Both the position numbers and the translations under genes were made by a program. Below, piece after piece: positions 1 to 6,338 of a DNA stretch of 10,143 nt (within the stretch, counting starts at the first letter, position 1; every line of letters starts with the position of its first letter). Origin of the DNA: an uncultured Collinsella sp. (lineage in GTDB: Bacteria > Actinomycetota > Coriobacteriia > Coriobacteriales > Coriobacteriaceae); the NCBI GenBank assembly GCA_900545445.1, contig UQZH01000061.1:1-10143 (forward strand), written 5' to 3'. Below the pieces are notes generated by a model that did no database searches, was not told the origin of the DNA, and worked only from the letters and a program-made list of their open reading frames with translations.

Positions 1-102
1 CTACCGGGAGTAGCCCCGACGGTTGACAAAACTATAGGAACACCCAATGACTATGTCACGGATGCGTCAGCGTTTGGTATGCCTGCGATGTTTGGAGCAT
101 AA
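1..102 (+). CDS. Possible C-terminal end of an unrecognised upstream gene (partial)
   Basis: The first plus frame is open from base 1 to a TAA at 100-102 and would encode 33 residues ending in TDASAFGMPAMFGA. The other two plus frames hit stops within the first 24 bases. I do not recognise the protein. An open run of about 33 codons is not rare at this GC content, and the base composition is less GC-rich than the nearby genes, so this could be chance. It is included because the next clear promoter-like and gene signals lie downstream, as expected if an upstream gene ended here. No terminator hairpin with a T-tract follows it. Confidence 0.35.
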   Translation, partial: LPGVAPTVDKTIGTPNDYVTDASAFGMPAMFGA

Positions 103-127
103 ATTTGGCGCCACGGCGCGATGCTGA

Positions 128-136
128 TGCTATAGT
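128..136 (+). promoter_or_regulatory. Candidate extended -10 promoter for the Mg2+ operon
   Basis: TGCTATAGT fits the extended -10 pattern TGnTATAAT with one mismatch. No good -35 box lies 16-18 bases upstream, so the call rests on the extended element alone. If used, transcription would begin near 143 and leave a leader of about 200 bases before the GTG start at 348. A TTGACA at 23-28 has no matching -10 and was not used. Confidence 0.35.
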
Positions 137-172
137 TACTGCGGATAACAAGGGTCAAGAGAAAGGCTGCAG

Positions 173-243
173 GTGAAATCCAAACCTCGACCATACAGTC
201 GATGACCCCATGCAGGTGCTTCTTGCGCATGTGCGGGGTGTGA
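173..243 (+). other. Two overlapping short leader reading frames (candidate regulatory uORFs)
   Basis: A GTG at 173-175, six bases after GAAAGG (161-166), opens a ten-residue frame reading MKSKPRPYSR with stop TGA at 203-205. That stop overlaps in an ATGA the ATG at 202-204 of a second frame, MTPCRCFLRMCGV, which stops at 241-243. The first has a plausible ribosome binding site and a KPRP stretch, and the second runs through the hairpin at 205-239. Leader peptides with proline codons control Mg2+ transporter genes in enteric bacteria (mgtL, corL). The parallel here is inference, since ORFs this short arise by chance. Confidence 0.25.
205..239 (+). promoter_or_regulatory. Leader hairpin upstream of the MgtE-like gene
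   Basis: Arms 205-219 and 225-239 enclose the loop TTCTT. The outer five pairs are ACCCC with GGGGT. The rest of the 15-position stem has two mismatches (210/234 and 215/229) and three G-T pairs. It is not followed by a T-tract, so it does not look like an intrinsic terminator. It lies in the presumed untranslated leader of the Mg2+ operon and could be part of a regulatory RNA structure. I could not fit it to the M-box consensus. Confidence 0.4.
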
Positions 244-347
244 GCGCCGAGCGGCGTGCCGCCCGCGCATGCGTATACATATCTAAAAGTCCACGGACGG
301 CGTGCCGGCATGGCCGCAGTTCGAAGGGATAATGATGGGGAGCACCA

Positions 348-2192
348 GTGAATTATCTGAGTGAGATGCTCAAATTGCCGGTCTTGGACGTCGATGGCGA
401 AAAGCTCGGCGTTGTGAACGATTTTGGCATTGCTACCGGCGAAGTTTTTCCGCACGTGACGTCGCTCGCGTTCCGCGGACCCGGCAAGACGCCGTTTATG
501 ATCAGCTGGCGCAAATGGGTCGACCGTATCGACGAGACGGGCGTACACCTTAAGTCGCCGGCCACCGAAATCCGTTTTTCGTACCTGCAGCCGACCGAAC
601 TCTTGCTCGCCCGCGATGTGCTCAACAAGCAGATTGTCGACACGCAGGGCATGAAGGTCGTGCGCGTAAACGACATCAAGTTTTCCATGTCGGGCGAAAA
701 TCAGCTGCGTCTGCTGGGTGCCGAAGTCGGCGCCCGCGGCCTGCTGCGCGCGATCAGCCCCGCACTCGAGCATGTCGTCGAGAGCTTTATGAAGCACCTG
801 GGCAAACCGCTCGGCGAGGACATCATCGCCTGGTCCTACATGGACCTGCTCGACCGTTCGACTAAAAACATCCAGCTTTCGGTGTCGCACAAGACGCTCG
901 GCGAGCTGCACCCTGCCGACATTGCCGACATTATCGAGCAACTCGACCCGCGCCTGCGTGCGCAGGTGTTCGCGCAACTCGACACCGCCCAGGCCGCCGA
1001 GGCCATCTCGGAGTTCGACGACGACGAGCTTATGACCGAGATGCTCGAGGGCCTGTCCGATACGGACGCATCGTCGATGCTGGCCATGATGGACCCGGAC
1101 GACGCCGCCGACCTGATCGATGAGCTCGATTACGAGAAGGCCGAGAAGCTGTTGCGCCTGATGGGCGTTCAGGAGGAGAAGGCGATTCGTAACCTGCTGG
1201 GCTATGAGGACAACACTGCCGGTCGCATCATGACCTCGGAGTTTGTCTCCCTGCCCGCCACGGCGACGGTCGGTGACGCCATCGAGGCGATCCGCAAGCT
1301 CGATGAGGACTTCGAGAGCGTCTACTATGTCTATACCGAGGACCCGAGCGGCATGCTCACCGGCGTCCTTTCGCTGCGCACGCTCATCGTGGCCGACCGC
1401 GATGCCACGCTGGGCCAGCTGGCCTATCGCGACCTGGTGTATGTGTCGCCCGACGATGACCAGGAAGACGTAACGGACGAGATGACCAAGTACGACCTGG
1501 TCGCCATCCCCGTTTGCGACGAGAACCGTCACATCTTGGGTATCGTGACCTTTGACGACGCCATGGACGTTATCGCCGAGGAGCACCAGGAGGACCTGCA
1601 GATCGCAGGCGTCGGTTCGGGCGATAGCGCGTCCGACGACTCGACGAATGTGCTCAGCTGGTTTGTGCATCGCCAGTACTGGGTTGTCGTGTGGGGTATT
1701 GCCTCGTGCATCATGGCAACAGTGCTGGGAACGGCGCTGGGCTCTGCGCATCTGGTGGTGTTTCCCATGTGCGCCATGCCGCTCGTGTTGTTGGCTGCCT
1801 TGCGCATGGTGTCGTTCGTCAAGAATTACTTCCTGGAGTACGACGGCCATGACGATGAGCCCAAGCCGTATCTGGGGTTCTTCTTCCAGAGTACGGGCAT
1901 GGGCTTAATTCTGTCGCTCGTGACCTACCTGTGCGCCCAACTGGTGCGCACCGCCGCGTTCCTCGACGCGCCTATGTTTGAGGAGCAACTCTTTACCGGC
2001 TGCTTTAACATCGCGGCCATCGTCTGCCTGGTCGGCAACATGAGCGCCGTGATTTACCTGATGGTGTTGTTCTGGCGTGACGAGCACGACCTCAATACGT
2101 CGGGTACCGCCATGAACGTCATTGCCGTCATGATTTCATGCGTGGCATACTGCATCGCCGTAGCGCTGCTCACCATGTCGGTCATGGGGTAG
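348..2192 (+). CDS. MgtE_N/CBS-domain membrane protein, divergent MgtE-like magnesium transporter or sensor
   Basis: 614 residues from a GTG start with GGGGAG at 337-342; the ATG at 366 has a weaker site. In order: PRC-barrel-like segments at residues 1-57 and 82-130; an acidic alpha-helical MgtE_N domain at about 186-290, rich in DPDDAADLIDEL-type repeats; two CBS domains at about 295-350 and 358-412; the MgtE-like linker LQIAGVG; and five predicted membrane helices near 443-465, 467-489, 512-534, 551-575 and 587-611. In MgtE the N and CBS domains bind Mg2+ in the cytosol and gate the pore. Here the membrane part lacks the conserved pore motif of MgtE (GNxGxQ type), so channel function is doubtful. 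The next gene, an NRMT-type transporter, starts nine bases after the stop, suggesting co-transcription and a sensing or partner role. Annotation pipelines would probably call this mgtE; I withhold the symbol because of the altered membrane region. Confidence 0.85.
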   Translation: MNYLSEMLKLPVLDVDGEKLGVVNDFGIATGEVFPHVTSLAFRGPGKTPFMISWRKWVDRIDETGVHLKSPATEIRFSYLQPTELLLARDVLNKQIVDTQGMKVVRVNDIKFSMSGENQLRLLGAEVGARGLLRAISPALEHVVESFMKHLGKPLGEDIIAWSYMDLLDRSTKNIQLSVSHKTLGELHPADIADIIEQLDPRLRAQVFAQLDTAQAAEAISEFDDDELMTEMLEGLSDTDASSMLAMMDPDDAADLIDELDYEKAEKLLRLMGVQEEKAIRNLLGYEDNTAGRIMTSEFVSLPATATVGDAIEAIRKLDEDFESVYYVYTEDPSGMLTGVLSLRTLIVADRDATLGQLAYRDLVYVSPDDDQEDVTDEMTKYDLVAIPVCDENRHILGIVTFDDAMDVIAEEHQEDLQIAGVGSGDSASDDSTNVLSWFVHRQYWVVVWGIASCIMATVLGTALGSAHLVVFPMCAMPLVLLAALRMVSFVKNYFLEYDGHDDEPKPYLGFFFQSTGMGLILSLVTYLCAQLVRTAAFLDAPMFEEQLFTGCFNIAAIVCLVGNMSAVIYLMVLFWRDEHDLNTSGTAMNVIAVMISCVAYCIAVALLTMSVMG

Positions 2193-2196
2193 GTGG
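2187..2196 (+). promoter_or_regulatory. Ribosome binding site overlapping the MgtE-like stop codon
   Basis: The run GGGTAGGTGG contains AGGTGG (2191-2196), four bases before the GTG at 2201, and spans the TAG stop of the preceding gene. It supports GTG 2201 as the transporter start. The upstream in-frame ATG at 2138 would overlap the first gene by 55 bases and add a 21-residue His/Arg-rich stretch not expected in this family. The geometry suggests translational coupling. Confidence 0.6.
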
Positions 2197-2200
2197 TCGC

Positions 2201-3463
2201 GTGCAAAACACGAAGCAAAAGGCGAGCACCAAGCAAAAGCTGACCATCGCGGCCATCTTTGGCGCCATGGGCCCTGGCCTTCTGGCGGCGCTTTCGGGTA
2301 ATGACGCCGGCGGCATCGCCACGTATTCCAGCGCCGGTGCCAGCTATGGCTACAAGATGCTGTGGATGCTTCCCGTCATGACCGTGCTGCTCATCGTGAC
2401 GCAGGAGACTGCGGCGCGTTGCGGCTGCGTCACAGGCAAGGGCTTGGCCTCGCTCATCCGCGAGCGCTTTGGCGTGCGCAGGAGCGTGTTGGCCATGGCG
2501 GCGCTGCTGATCGCCAATACAGCCGTGACCATTTCGGAGTTTGCGGGTATCGCGAGCGGCCTTGCCCTCTTTGGCGTGCCCGCGAGCATTTCGGTGCCGC
2601 TTGTGGCGCTGCTGGTGTGGATGCTTACCATGTCGGGCAGTTTCCAGCGCATCGAGAAGATTCTGCTGCTGGTGAGCTGCGTGTTCGTGACCTACATTGT
2701 CGCTGCATTTATGGCTGGTCCCAGCTGGGGCGAGGTGGCGGTCGACCTGGTTGTGCCCAACATTCAAAACGACCCCAGCTACGTGTCGCTTGTGGTCGCA
2801 ACGATCGGTACCACCATCGCACCGTGGATGATCTTCTTGGCACAGAACAACGTGGTCGATAAGAATGCGGGCGAGGACGATATCGTGCTGCAGCGTATCG
2901 ACACCGTGAGCGGCTCGATTGCCGCCGATGTCATCGCCGGTTTTATTATCATCACGACCGGTACGGTATTGTTCCCCGCGGGCGTTCAGATCAGCGATGC
3001 TGCCGACGCCGCCCGCGCGTTGGAGCCCATTGCGGGCCAGTGGTCCACGGTGCTGTTTGCCTCGGGCCTGGTCGCGGCGAGCTTCTTGGCCGCTTGCGTG
3101 CTTCCGGGCGTTACATCGAGCGCCATCTGTGAGGCATTTGGCTGGGAGCGCGGTGCCGATCGCAGCTGGGACGAGGCCCCGGTCTATCGCGGCATCATTA
3201 CGGCCATCATTGGCATCTCTGCCGTGCTGGTGCTTATGCCCGGTGTTGACCTGTTCCAGATTATGATGACCTCGCAGGTCATTAACGGCGTGCTGTTGCC
3301 CGTGGTTTTGGTGTTCCAGGTGGTTATCGCCGCCGATCGTCACATTATGGGCGCCAACCGCAACGGACGCGTGTGGAACGTGCTCACGTGGGCGACTATC
3401 GGTGTGATTACGGTGCTGACGGTCGTCATGTTTGTTCTGCAGGCGATGGGCTACAGCGCGTAG
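2201..3463 (+). CDS. NRAMP/SLC11 family transporter of the NRMT (Mg2+) type
   Basis: 420 residues from GTG 2201, with about eleven membrane helices as usual for SLC11. Family landmarks are the GPGLLAAL start of helix 1, the ASYGYKMLW segment after it, and SQVINGVLLPVVL near residues 358-370. The metal site differs from Mn2+/Fe2+ NRAMPs. The helix 1 DPGN motif is SGNDAGG (32-38). The helix 6 MPH motif is APW (207-209), so both the soft-metal methionine and the proton-linked histidine are missing. These changes mark the NRMT branch, described as Mg2+ transporters in Clostridium acetobutylicum and structurally in Eggerthella lenta. The likely role is Mg2+ uptake across the cytoplasmic membrane, probably not proton-coupled (inference). 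The adjacent Mg2+-sensing-type gene supports this. Automated annotation would likely say Mn2+/Fe2+ transporter. Confidence 0.88.
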   Translation: MQNTKQKASTKQKLTIAAIFGAMGPGLLAALSGNDAGGIATYSSAGASYGYKMLWMLPVMTVLLIVTQETAARCGCVTGKGLASLIRERFGVRRSVLAMAALLIANTAVTISEFAGIASGLALFGVPASISVPLVALLVWMLTMSGSFQRIEKILLLVSCVFVTYIVAAFMAGPSWGEVAVDLVVPNIQNDPSYVSLVVATIGTTIAPWMIFLAQNNVVDKNAGEDDIVLQRIDTVSGSIAADVIAGFIIITTGTVLFPAGVQISDAADAARALEPIAGQWSTVLFASGLVAASFLAACVLPGVTSSAICEAFGWERGADRSWDEAPVYRGIITAIIGISAVLVLMPGVDLFQIMMTSQVINGVLLPVVLVFQVVIAADRHIMGANRNGRVWNVLTWATIGVITVLTVVMFVLQAMGYSA

Positions 3464-3485
3464 CGTCTCTTTTGGGTTTCGAGCG

Positions 3486-3516
3486 GGCCGTGGCCATGGG
3501 CTGCGGCCTGTTTTTT
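3486..3516 (+). terminator. Intrinsic terminator of the Mg2+ operon
   Basis: GGCCGTGGCC (3486-3495), loop ATG, and GGCTGCGGCC (3499-3508) form a ten-pair stem with two G-T pairs, followed by TG and six Ts (3511-3516). It lies 23 bases after the transporter stop codon and is in the correct orientation. Confidence 0.85.
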
Positions 3517-3542
3517 GCCTGATGTAGGGGGTTGGTTATATA
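3515..3542 (+). promoter_or_regulatory. Weak promoter candidate at the edge of the AT-rich island
   Basis: TTGCCT (3515-3520), 16 bases, then TATATA (3537-3542) resembles a sigma-70-type promoter and would fire about 17 bases before the mini-ORF at 3566. It overlaps the T-tract of the preceding terminator and sits in AT-rich DNA, where such matches are common. Confidence 0.25.
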
Positions 3543-3565
3543 TGTGTGGGCAAAAAATGCCAAAT

Positions 3566-3640
3566 ATGAGTACTGTTGCTAATCCAGTGGCAATTAAGAC
3601 AAAGAAGATAATGAACATAACTAAAGTATCTGCTCATTAA
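3566..3640 (+). CDS. Mini-ORF of 24 residues within the inverted-repeat element
   Basis: It starts at the ATG inside arm A and reads MSTVANPVAI, then a Lys/Ile-rich segment ending in KVSAH, with TAA at 3638-3640. There is no recognisable ribosome binding site. Codon use is AT-rich and unlike the operons on either side. Its stop overlaps the stop of the convergent mini-ORF on the other strand. It is recorded because of the symmetric arrangement; it may not be translated. Confidence 0.2.
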   Translation: MSTVANPVAIKTKKIMNITKVSAH

Positions 3641-3756
3641 TATCGATACAGCCAGGCTTTAAACCGATCATTCTGTTCGGTCCAAAGGGGTATGGCGACC
3701 GAAAGAACGCCATTTTGGGCAATTTTGCCTGTTACTAAAATGGTATCAGTACTCAT
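3637..3756 (-). CDS. Mini-ORF of 39 residues, convergent to the previous one, unknown function
   Basis: It starts at the ATG inside arm B and shares MST with the opposing mini-ORF. It reads MSTDTILVTGKIAQNGVLSV and ends in a basic, aromatic segment, FKAWLYRY. The frame stays open upstream to an ATG ending at 3993 (118 residues), but that extension runs through the hairpin at 3949-3987 and low-complexity Arg/Pro-rich sequence, so I prefer the inner start. The N-terminal half looks like a short beta-rich peptide, loosely like an AbrB-type antitoxin start, but too little is present to name a family. No clear ribosome binding site is seen. Confidence 0.3.
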   Translation of the reverse strand: MSTDTILVTGKIAQNGVLSVAIPLWTEQNDRFKAWLYRY

Positions 3757-3774
3757 ATTTGGAATTTTTTGCCC

Positions 3775-3948
3775 GCGGCCCCTTGGGGCCGGCTCGAAAA
3801 GAGCAATCTGGGGGCGTTTGCTGCGGGTGCGGGGCTTGCAGACGACACTCGGGGTGGCGAGGAACTCAGAATTCGGCCGCGGGAGGGCATTCATCGGCCG
3901 CGTCAGGAGTGTCCCTAAGTGTCGGCACATAAGGAACGTCCCTAACTG
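3775..3948. other. Gene-free GC-rich spacer with short repeats
   Basis: No coding signal is convincing here. Visible elements are a tight palindrome CGGCCCC-TT-GGGGCCG just after arm B; two copies of CGGCCGCG at 3874-3881 and 3895-3902; and the first of two imperfect 19-base direct repeats (3907-3925). Composition returns abruptly from AT-rich to GC-rich at about 3771. Confidence 0.5.
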
Positions 3949-3952
3949 CCGG
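3907..3952. repeat. Imperfect 19-base direct repeat
   Basis: GAGTGTCCCTAAGTGTCGG (3907-3925) and GAACGTCCCTAACTGCCGG (3934-3952) match at 15 of 19 positions and are offset by 27 bases. The shared core is GTCCCTAA. On the other strand these read as TTAGGGAC-type motifs, resembling REP-like palindrome units associated with tyrosine transposases of the RAYT family. No such transposase is in this window. Confidence 0.45.
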
Positions 3953-3987
3953 AGGGGGCGTCGGTTGTGGCCGACGGCCCCCTCCGG
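3949..3987 (-). terminator. Strong hairpin downstream of the acyltransferase, likely its terminator
   Basis: Arms CCGGAGGGGGCGTCGG (3949-3964) and CCGACGGCCCCCTCCGG (3971-3987) pair fully except for one bulged G at 3976, around the loop TTGTGG. It lies 24 bases beyond the stop codon of the minus-strand acyltransferase, where a terminator is expected. Neither side has a proper T-tract: the minus strand continues CAGTTAGGG. It may act as a transcription or decay barrier rather than a classical intrinsic terminator. Confidence 0.55.
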
Positions 3988-4010
3988 GTGCAAGCTGATT
4001 TGACAGTGTG

Positions 4011-6227
4011 TTACTTGTCGGTGCCTAGCTTGTGCGGTTTGTAGGCGAGCGCGTTGACGAGTGCGTCGGCGGCGGACTTGACGGCCGCCGGCTGCGGATC
4101 GTTAACGTGGTCCTCGGGATGCACGGGCAGGTCCTTCTTGACGGCATCGTGGATGAGCTTAAGGTACTCGGCCACGCCCGCGTTCGAAAGGTGTGTGCCG
4201 TCGCCGTCGAACAGATCGTTGCGGTTGGCGCTATATCCGTACCAGTCGATAACGCGCACGTTTTTATAGCGCGTGGCGGCGTTGGCGATGGCCTGATTGG
4301 TGGCGCCGACCCATGGCTGCGGGCTGCGCGTGTTTACAAATACGACGGTGCGCTGATTGCCGGCATCGGCCATGATGGCGTCAATCTGGGCATCGGTCAC
4401 TAGGCCGTTGGTGCCCAGCGCAAAGACTACGATCTTGCCGGCGAGGTTCTGCTGGATATAACCCTCAAATGTTGTGCGGCCCGCATCGAACTGGCGGCCC
4501 TTTTCGGCATCGATGTGACTGTGGGGGAACACGCCGTCAAAGGAATCGACGGCGCGCAGCGACACGGAGTCGCCAATCATGAGCAGGTCGTAGGATCCGT
4601 CGGGGAAGCCGTCGTTGTCCTTGTCGGTGTCATCGGCCGCCTGCTGGTCCTGGGGTTTTGCATTTTTGGCTTCCTTGTTTAGGATTTCGGCGCCCTCGCC
4701 GCTCAGCGCGGATGTGTCGGGCACAAAGACCAGACCACCCAGCGCCACGACAAGCACGACGCCGCAAACGGCGCACACGGGAATATGCGCGCGCACCCAG
4801 TTTGCGGGCGTGGTGGTGCCTTCGCGGAGCTCGGAAACGGTGCGTCCAAAGGCGTCCTTCCTAAACGGCGTCTCGATAAAGCGATAGGAGCACTCGGCTA
4901 CGGCGACCACCACAAGTACCTGCAAGATGTACTGCCACCAGGGCGTATCGCTGATGTTGGCGACCGGGTTCATGAGCAGCAGCAGTGGATAGTGCCACAG
5001 GTAGATGCTGTACGAGCGCTTGCCAACCCACACGAGCGGCTCGGCGGACAGCGCGCGGGCAACCATTCCCTGGGGCTGCACGCAGGCTGCGATGACCATG
5101 AGCGTGAGGATGGAGCATAACAGCGTGCCGCCGCGATACTGGAACGCGGTGTAGCCGTTGGTGAGTGCGACCATGGCGGCAAGGCCAACCAGACCCACGA
5201 CGCCCAAGACATCGATGGATGCGGGCGAGGACCAAAAGCGCACGAGGGCGCTCGGCTGTGCCAGGGCGGTATCGGCTGATTCGTCGGCCTTCTTGTCAGG
5301 CTTGTCCTCGGCTTTCTTGCCGTGCTTGGCGGCGCCAGCCAGGCGATTGAGCCCCAAACGATGAGCGAGACGCACCGGCGCCAGGTCGCGATCGGGGATA
5401 AAGGCCATCCAGGCACCCAGCAGCAGCGAGAACACGCGGGTGTCGGTGCCGTAGTACACGCGGCTGGGGTCGGCGGCAGGGTTGTAAAGCACCATCATGG
5501 CGAGGGCAGATACCGCGGCAAGGCCCAGAACCACGCGGCGCGTGTTGGGCTTGCTCACATGCATGGATACCATGGCAAACAGCAGTGGCGGCCAAATCAG
5601 GTAGAACTGTTCCTCGATGGCAAGCGACCAAAAGTGCGTGAGCGGCGAGGGGTCGCCCAGAGCATTGAAGTACGAGACGTTTTGGGCAATCTGCCACCAG
5701 TTGTTGAAGAACAACAGCGACGGCAGGATGTCGGGGCGCATCTTGGTGAGCATCACGTGGTTAAAGATGGTGCACAGCGCGCAGGTCACGAACACTACCG
5801 TTACCACGGCGGGGACCAGGCGACGGATGCGGCGAATCCAGAAGCTCTTAAGGTCGATGCGGCCGGTCTTAGCGACTTCGTTGAGCAGCAAGCGCGTGAT
5901 CAGATAGCCCGAAAGCACAAAGAAGATCGTGACGCCGAGCAGGCCGCCCTGAGCCCACGTGAGGTTGAGGTGATAGAGCACCACCGCGACGACGGCAAGC
6001 GTGCGCAGGCCGTCGAGGGCGGGGATATAGCGAGATTTGGGGCGCGTGGGCGCCTGTTCTTTTGCGGCGCTGTTGGTGCGGTCACCCTTGTTGGCGGGCA
6101 CGCGATGAGAGTCTGCGGCGCGGCGCGGCTCGGTGGCTTGTCGGTTAGCGCGCGAACGTTCGTGCGGCGCTCGTTGATCGCTCGCGTGGCGTGAGCTGCG
6201 TGAGCTCGATCGCGGGAATTGTTCCAT
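4011..6227 (-). CDS. OatA-like membrane O-acyltransferase with C-terminal SGNH domain
   Basis: 738 residues. An Arg/Ser-rich, probably cytoplasmic tail (1-65) precedes an acyltransferase-3 membrane domain: RYIPALDGLRTLAVV at 66-80 with the family histidine H86, HFWSLAIEEQFY at 198-209, and the last helices near 484-502. An outer SGNH hydrolase-like domain follows with GDSVS (nucleophile S554), GTNG (605-608) and DGTHL (D676, H679), a complete Ser-Asp-His set. In OatA-type proteins the membrane part passes acetyl groups outward and the SGNH part transfers them, typically to peptidoglycan muramic acid; another envelope glycan is possible. A charged insertion lies at 301-326, and a linker at 533-543 (DTDKDNDGFPD) resembles a Ca2+-binding loop. 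No other Met occurs before about residue 159, so the start is well set, though only GGATGAAG precedes it. The gene is monocistronic and divergent from ribokinase. Confidence 0.88.
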   Translation of the reverse strand: MEQFPRSSSRSSRHASDQRAPHERSRANRQATEPRRAADSHRVPANKGDRTNSAAKEQAPTRPKSRYIPALDGLRTLAVVAVVLYHLNLTWAQGGLLGVTIFFVLSGYLITRLLLNEVAKTGRIDLKSFWIRRIRRLVPAVVTVVFVTCALCTIFNHVMLTKMRPDILPSLLFFNNWWQIAQNVSYFNALGDPSPLTHFWSLAIEEQFYLIWPPLLFAMVSMHVSKPNTRRVVLGLAAVSALAMMVLYNPAADPSRVYYGTDTRVFSLLLGAWMAFIPDRDLAPVRLAHRLGLNRLAGAAKHGKKAEDKPDKKADESADTALAQPSALVRFWSSPASIDVLGVVGLVGLAAMVALTNGYTAFQYRGGTLLCSILTLMVIAACVQPQGMVARALSAEPLVWVGKRSYSIYLWHYPLLLLMNPVANISDTPWWQYILQVLVVVAVAECSYRFIETPFRKDAFGRTVSELREGTTTPANWVRAHIPVCAVCGVVLVVALGGLVFVPDTSALSGEGAEILNKEAKNAKPQDQQAADDTDKDNDGFPDGSYDLLMIGDSVSLRAVDSFDGVFPHSHIDAEKGRQFDAGRTTFEGYIQQNLAGKIVVFALGTNGLVTDAQIDAIMADAGNQRTVVFVNTRSPQPWVGATNQAIANAATRYKNVRVIDWYGYSANRNDLFDGDGTHLSNAGVAEYLKLIHDAVKKDLPVHPEDHVNDPQPAAVKSAADALVNALAYKPHKLGTDK

Positions 6228-6266
6228 AAAACTTCATCCAATGACGAGAATAATCAGCACGCCTTC

Positions 6267-6272
6267 ATTGTA
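6267..6272 (-). promoter_or_regulatory. Possible -10 element for the acyltransferase gene
   Basis: On the minus strand this reads TACAAT, one mismatch from TATAAT, about 40 bases upstream of the start codon. I find no good -35 at 16-18 bases, so this is weak. Confidence 0.25.
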
Positions 6273-6320
6273 GCCGCCTGCTCCTGTGAATGCTTGCTGC
6301 CGGTGCAAGCTCAAGCGCGC

Positions 6321-6338
6321 GTTCACATCAAAGTGAAC
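6321..6338 (+). promoter_or_regulatory. Candidate operator, GTTCAC-N6-GTGAAC
   Basis: A perfect 6-bp inverted repeat with a six-base spacer covers the -35 box and the first half of the spacer of the predicted promoter, a position where a dimeric repressor would block transcription. A sugar-responsive regulator would fit the genes downstream, but no regulator is encoded in this window and the site does not identify the family. Confidence 0.45.

Larger units (their letters stand above)
3548..3774. repeat. 227-bp AT-rich element bounded by a 28-bp inverted repeat
   Basis: Arm A (3548-3575) and the reverse complement of arm B (3747-3774) match at 27 of 28 positions; the one difference is at arm position 12 (G versus T). 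Each arm begins GGGCAAAAAAT and ends with CCAAATATGAGTACTG, so each contains an ATG opening a short ORF pointing inward. The 171-base interior is AT-rich compared with the flanking genes and holds nested palindromes: CCATTTT (3710-3716) with AAAATGG (3737-3743) around GGCAATTTTGCC. No transposase or target duplication is visible. It could be a MITE-like element, a degraded insertion, or two copies of a recurrent intergenic motif placed head to head. I have an unverified impression that the arm motif recurs in Collinsella genomes. Confidence 0.6.

Noticed and set aside
23..28. TTGACA as a -35 box
   Set aside because: No -10-like hexamer lies 16-18 bases downstream, and it may lie inside a coding tail.
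103..347. M-box Mg2+ riboswitch before the Mg2+ operon
   Set aside because: I could not align the leader with the conserved M-box core. An Rfam search would be decisive.
51..1850. 599-codon open frame on the minus strand
   Set aside because: It is antisense to the MgtE-like gene, with His/Arg/Gln-rich low-complexity sequence and no domain; an effect of GC3 bias.
2054..3343. 429-codon minus-strand frame
   Set aside because: It is the antisense shadow of the NRMT transporter, rich in His, Asn and Arg, with no recognisable motif.
3757..3993. N-terminal extension of the 39-residue mini-ORF to 118 residues
   Set aside because: It would translate the strong hairpin and Arg/Pro-rich spacer; there is no ribosome binding site and composition changes abruptly at the repeat arm.
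5322..6194. 290-codon plus-strand frame
   Set aside because: It lies wholly antisense within the acyltransferase gene, whose motifs are complete, and its composition is shadow-like.
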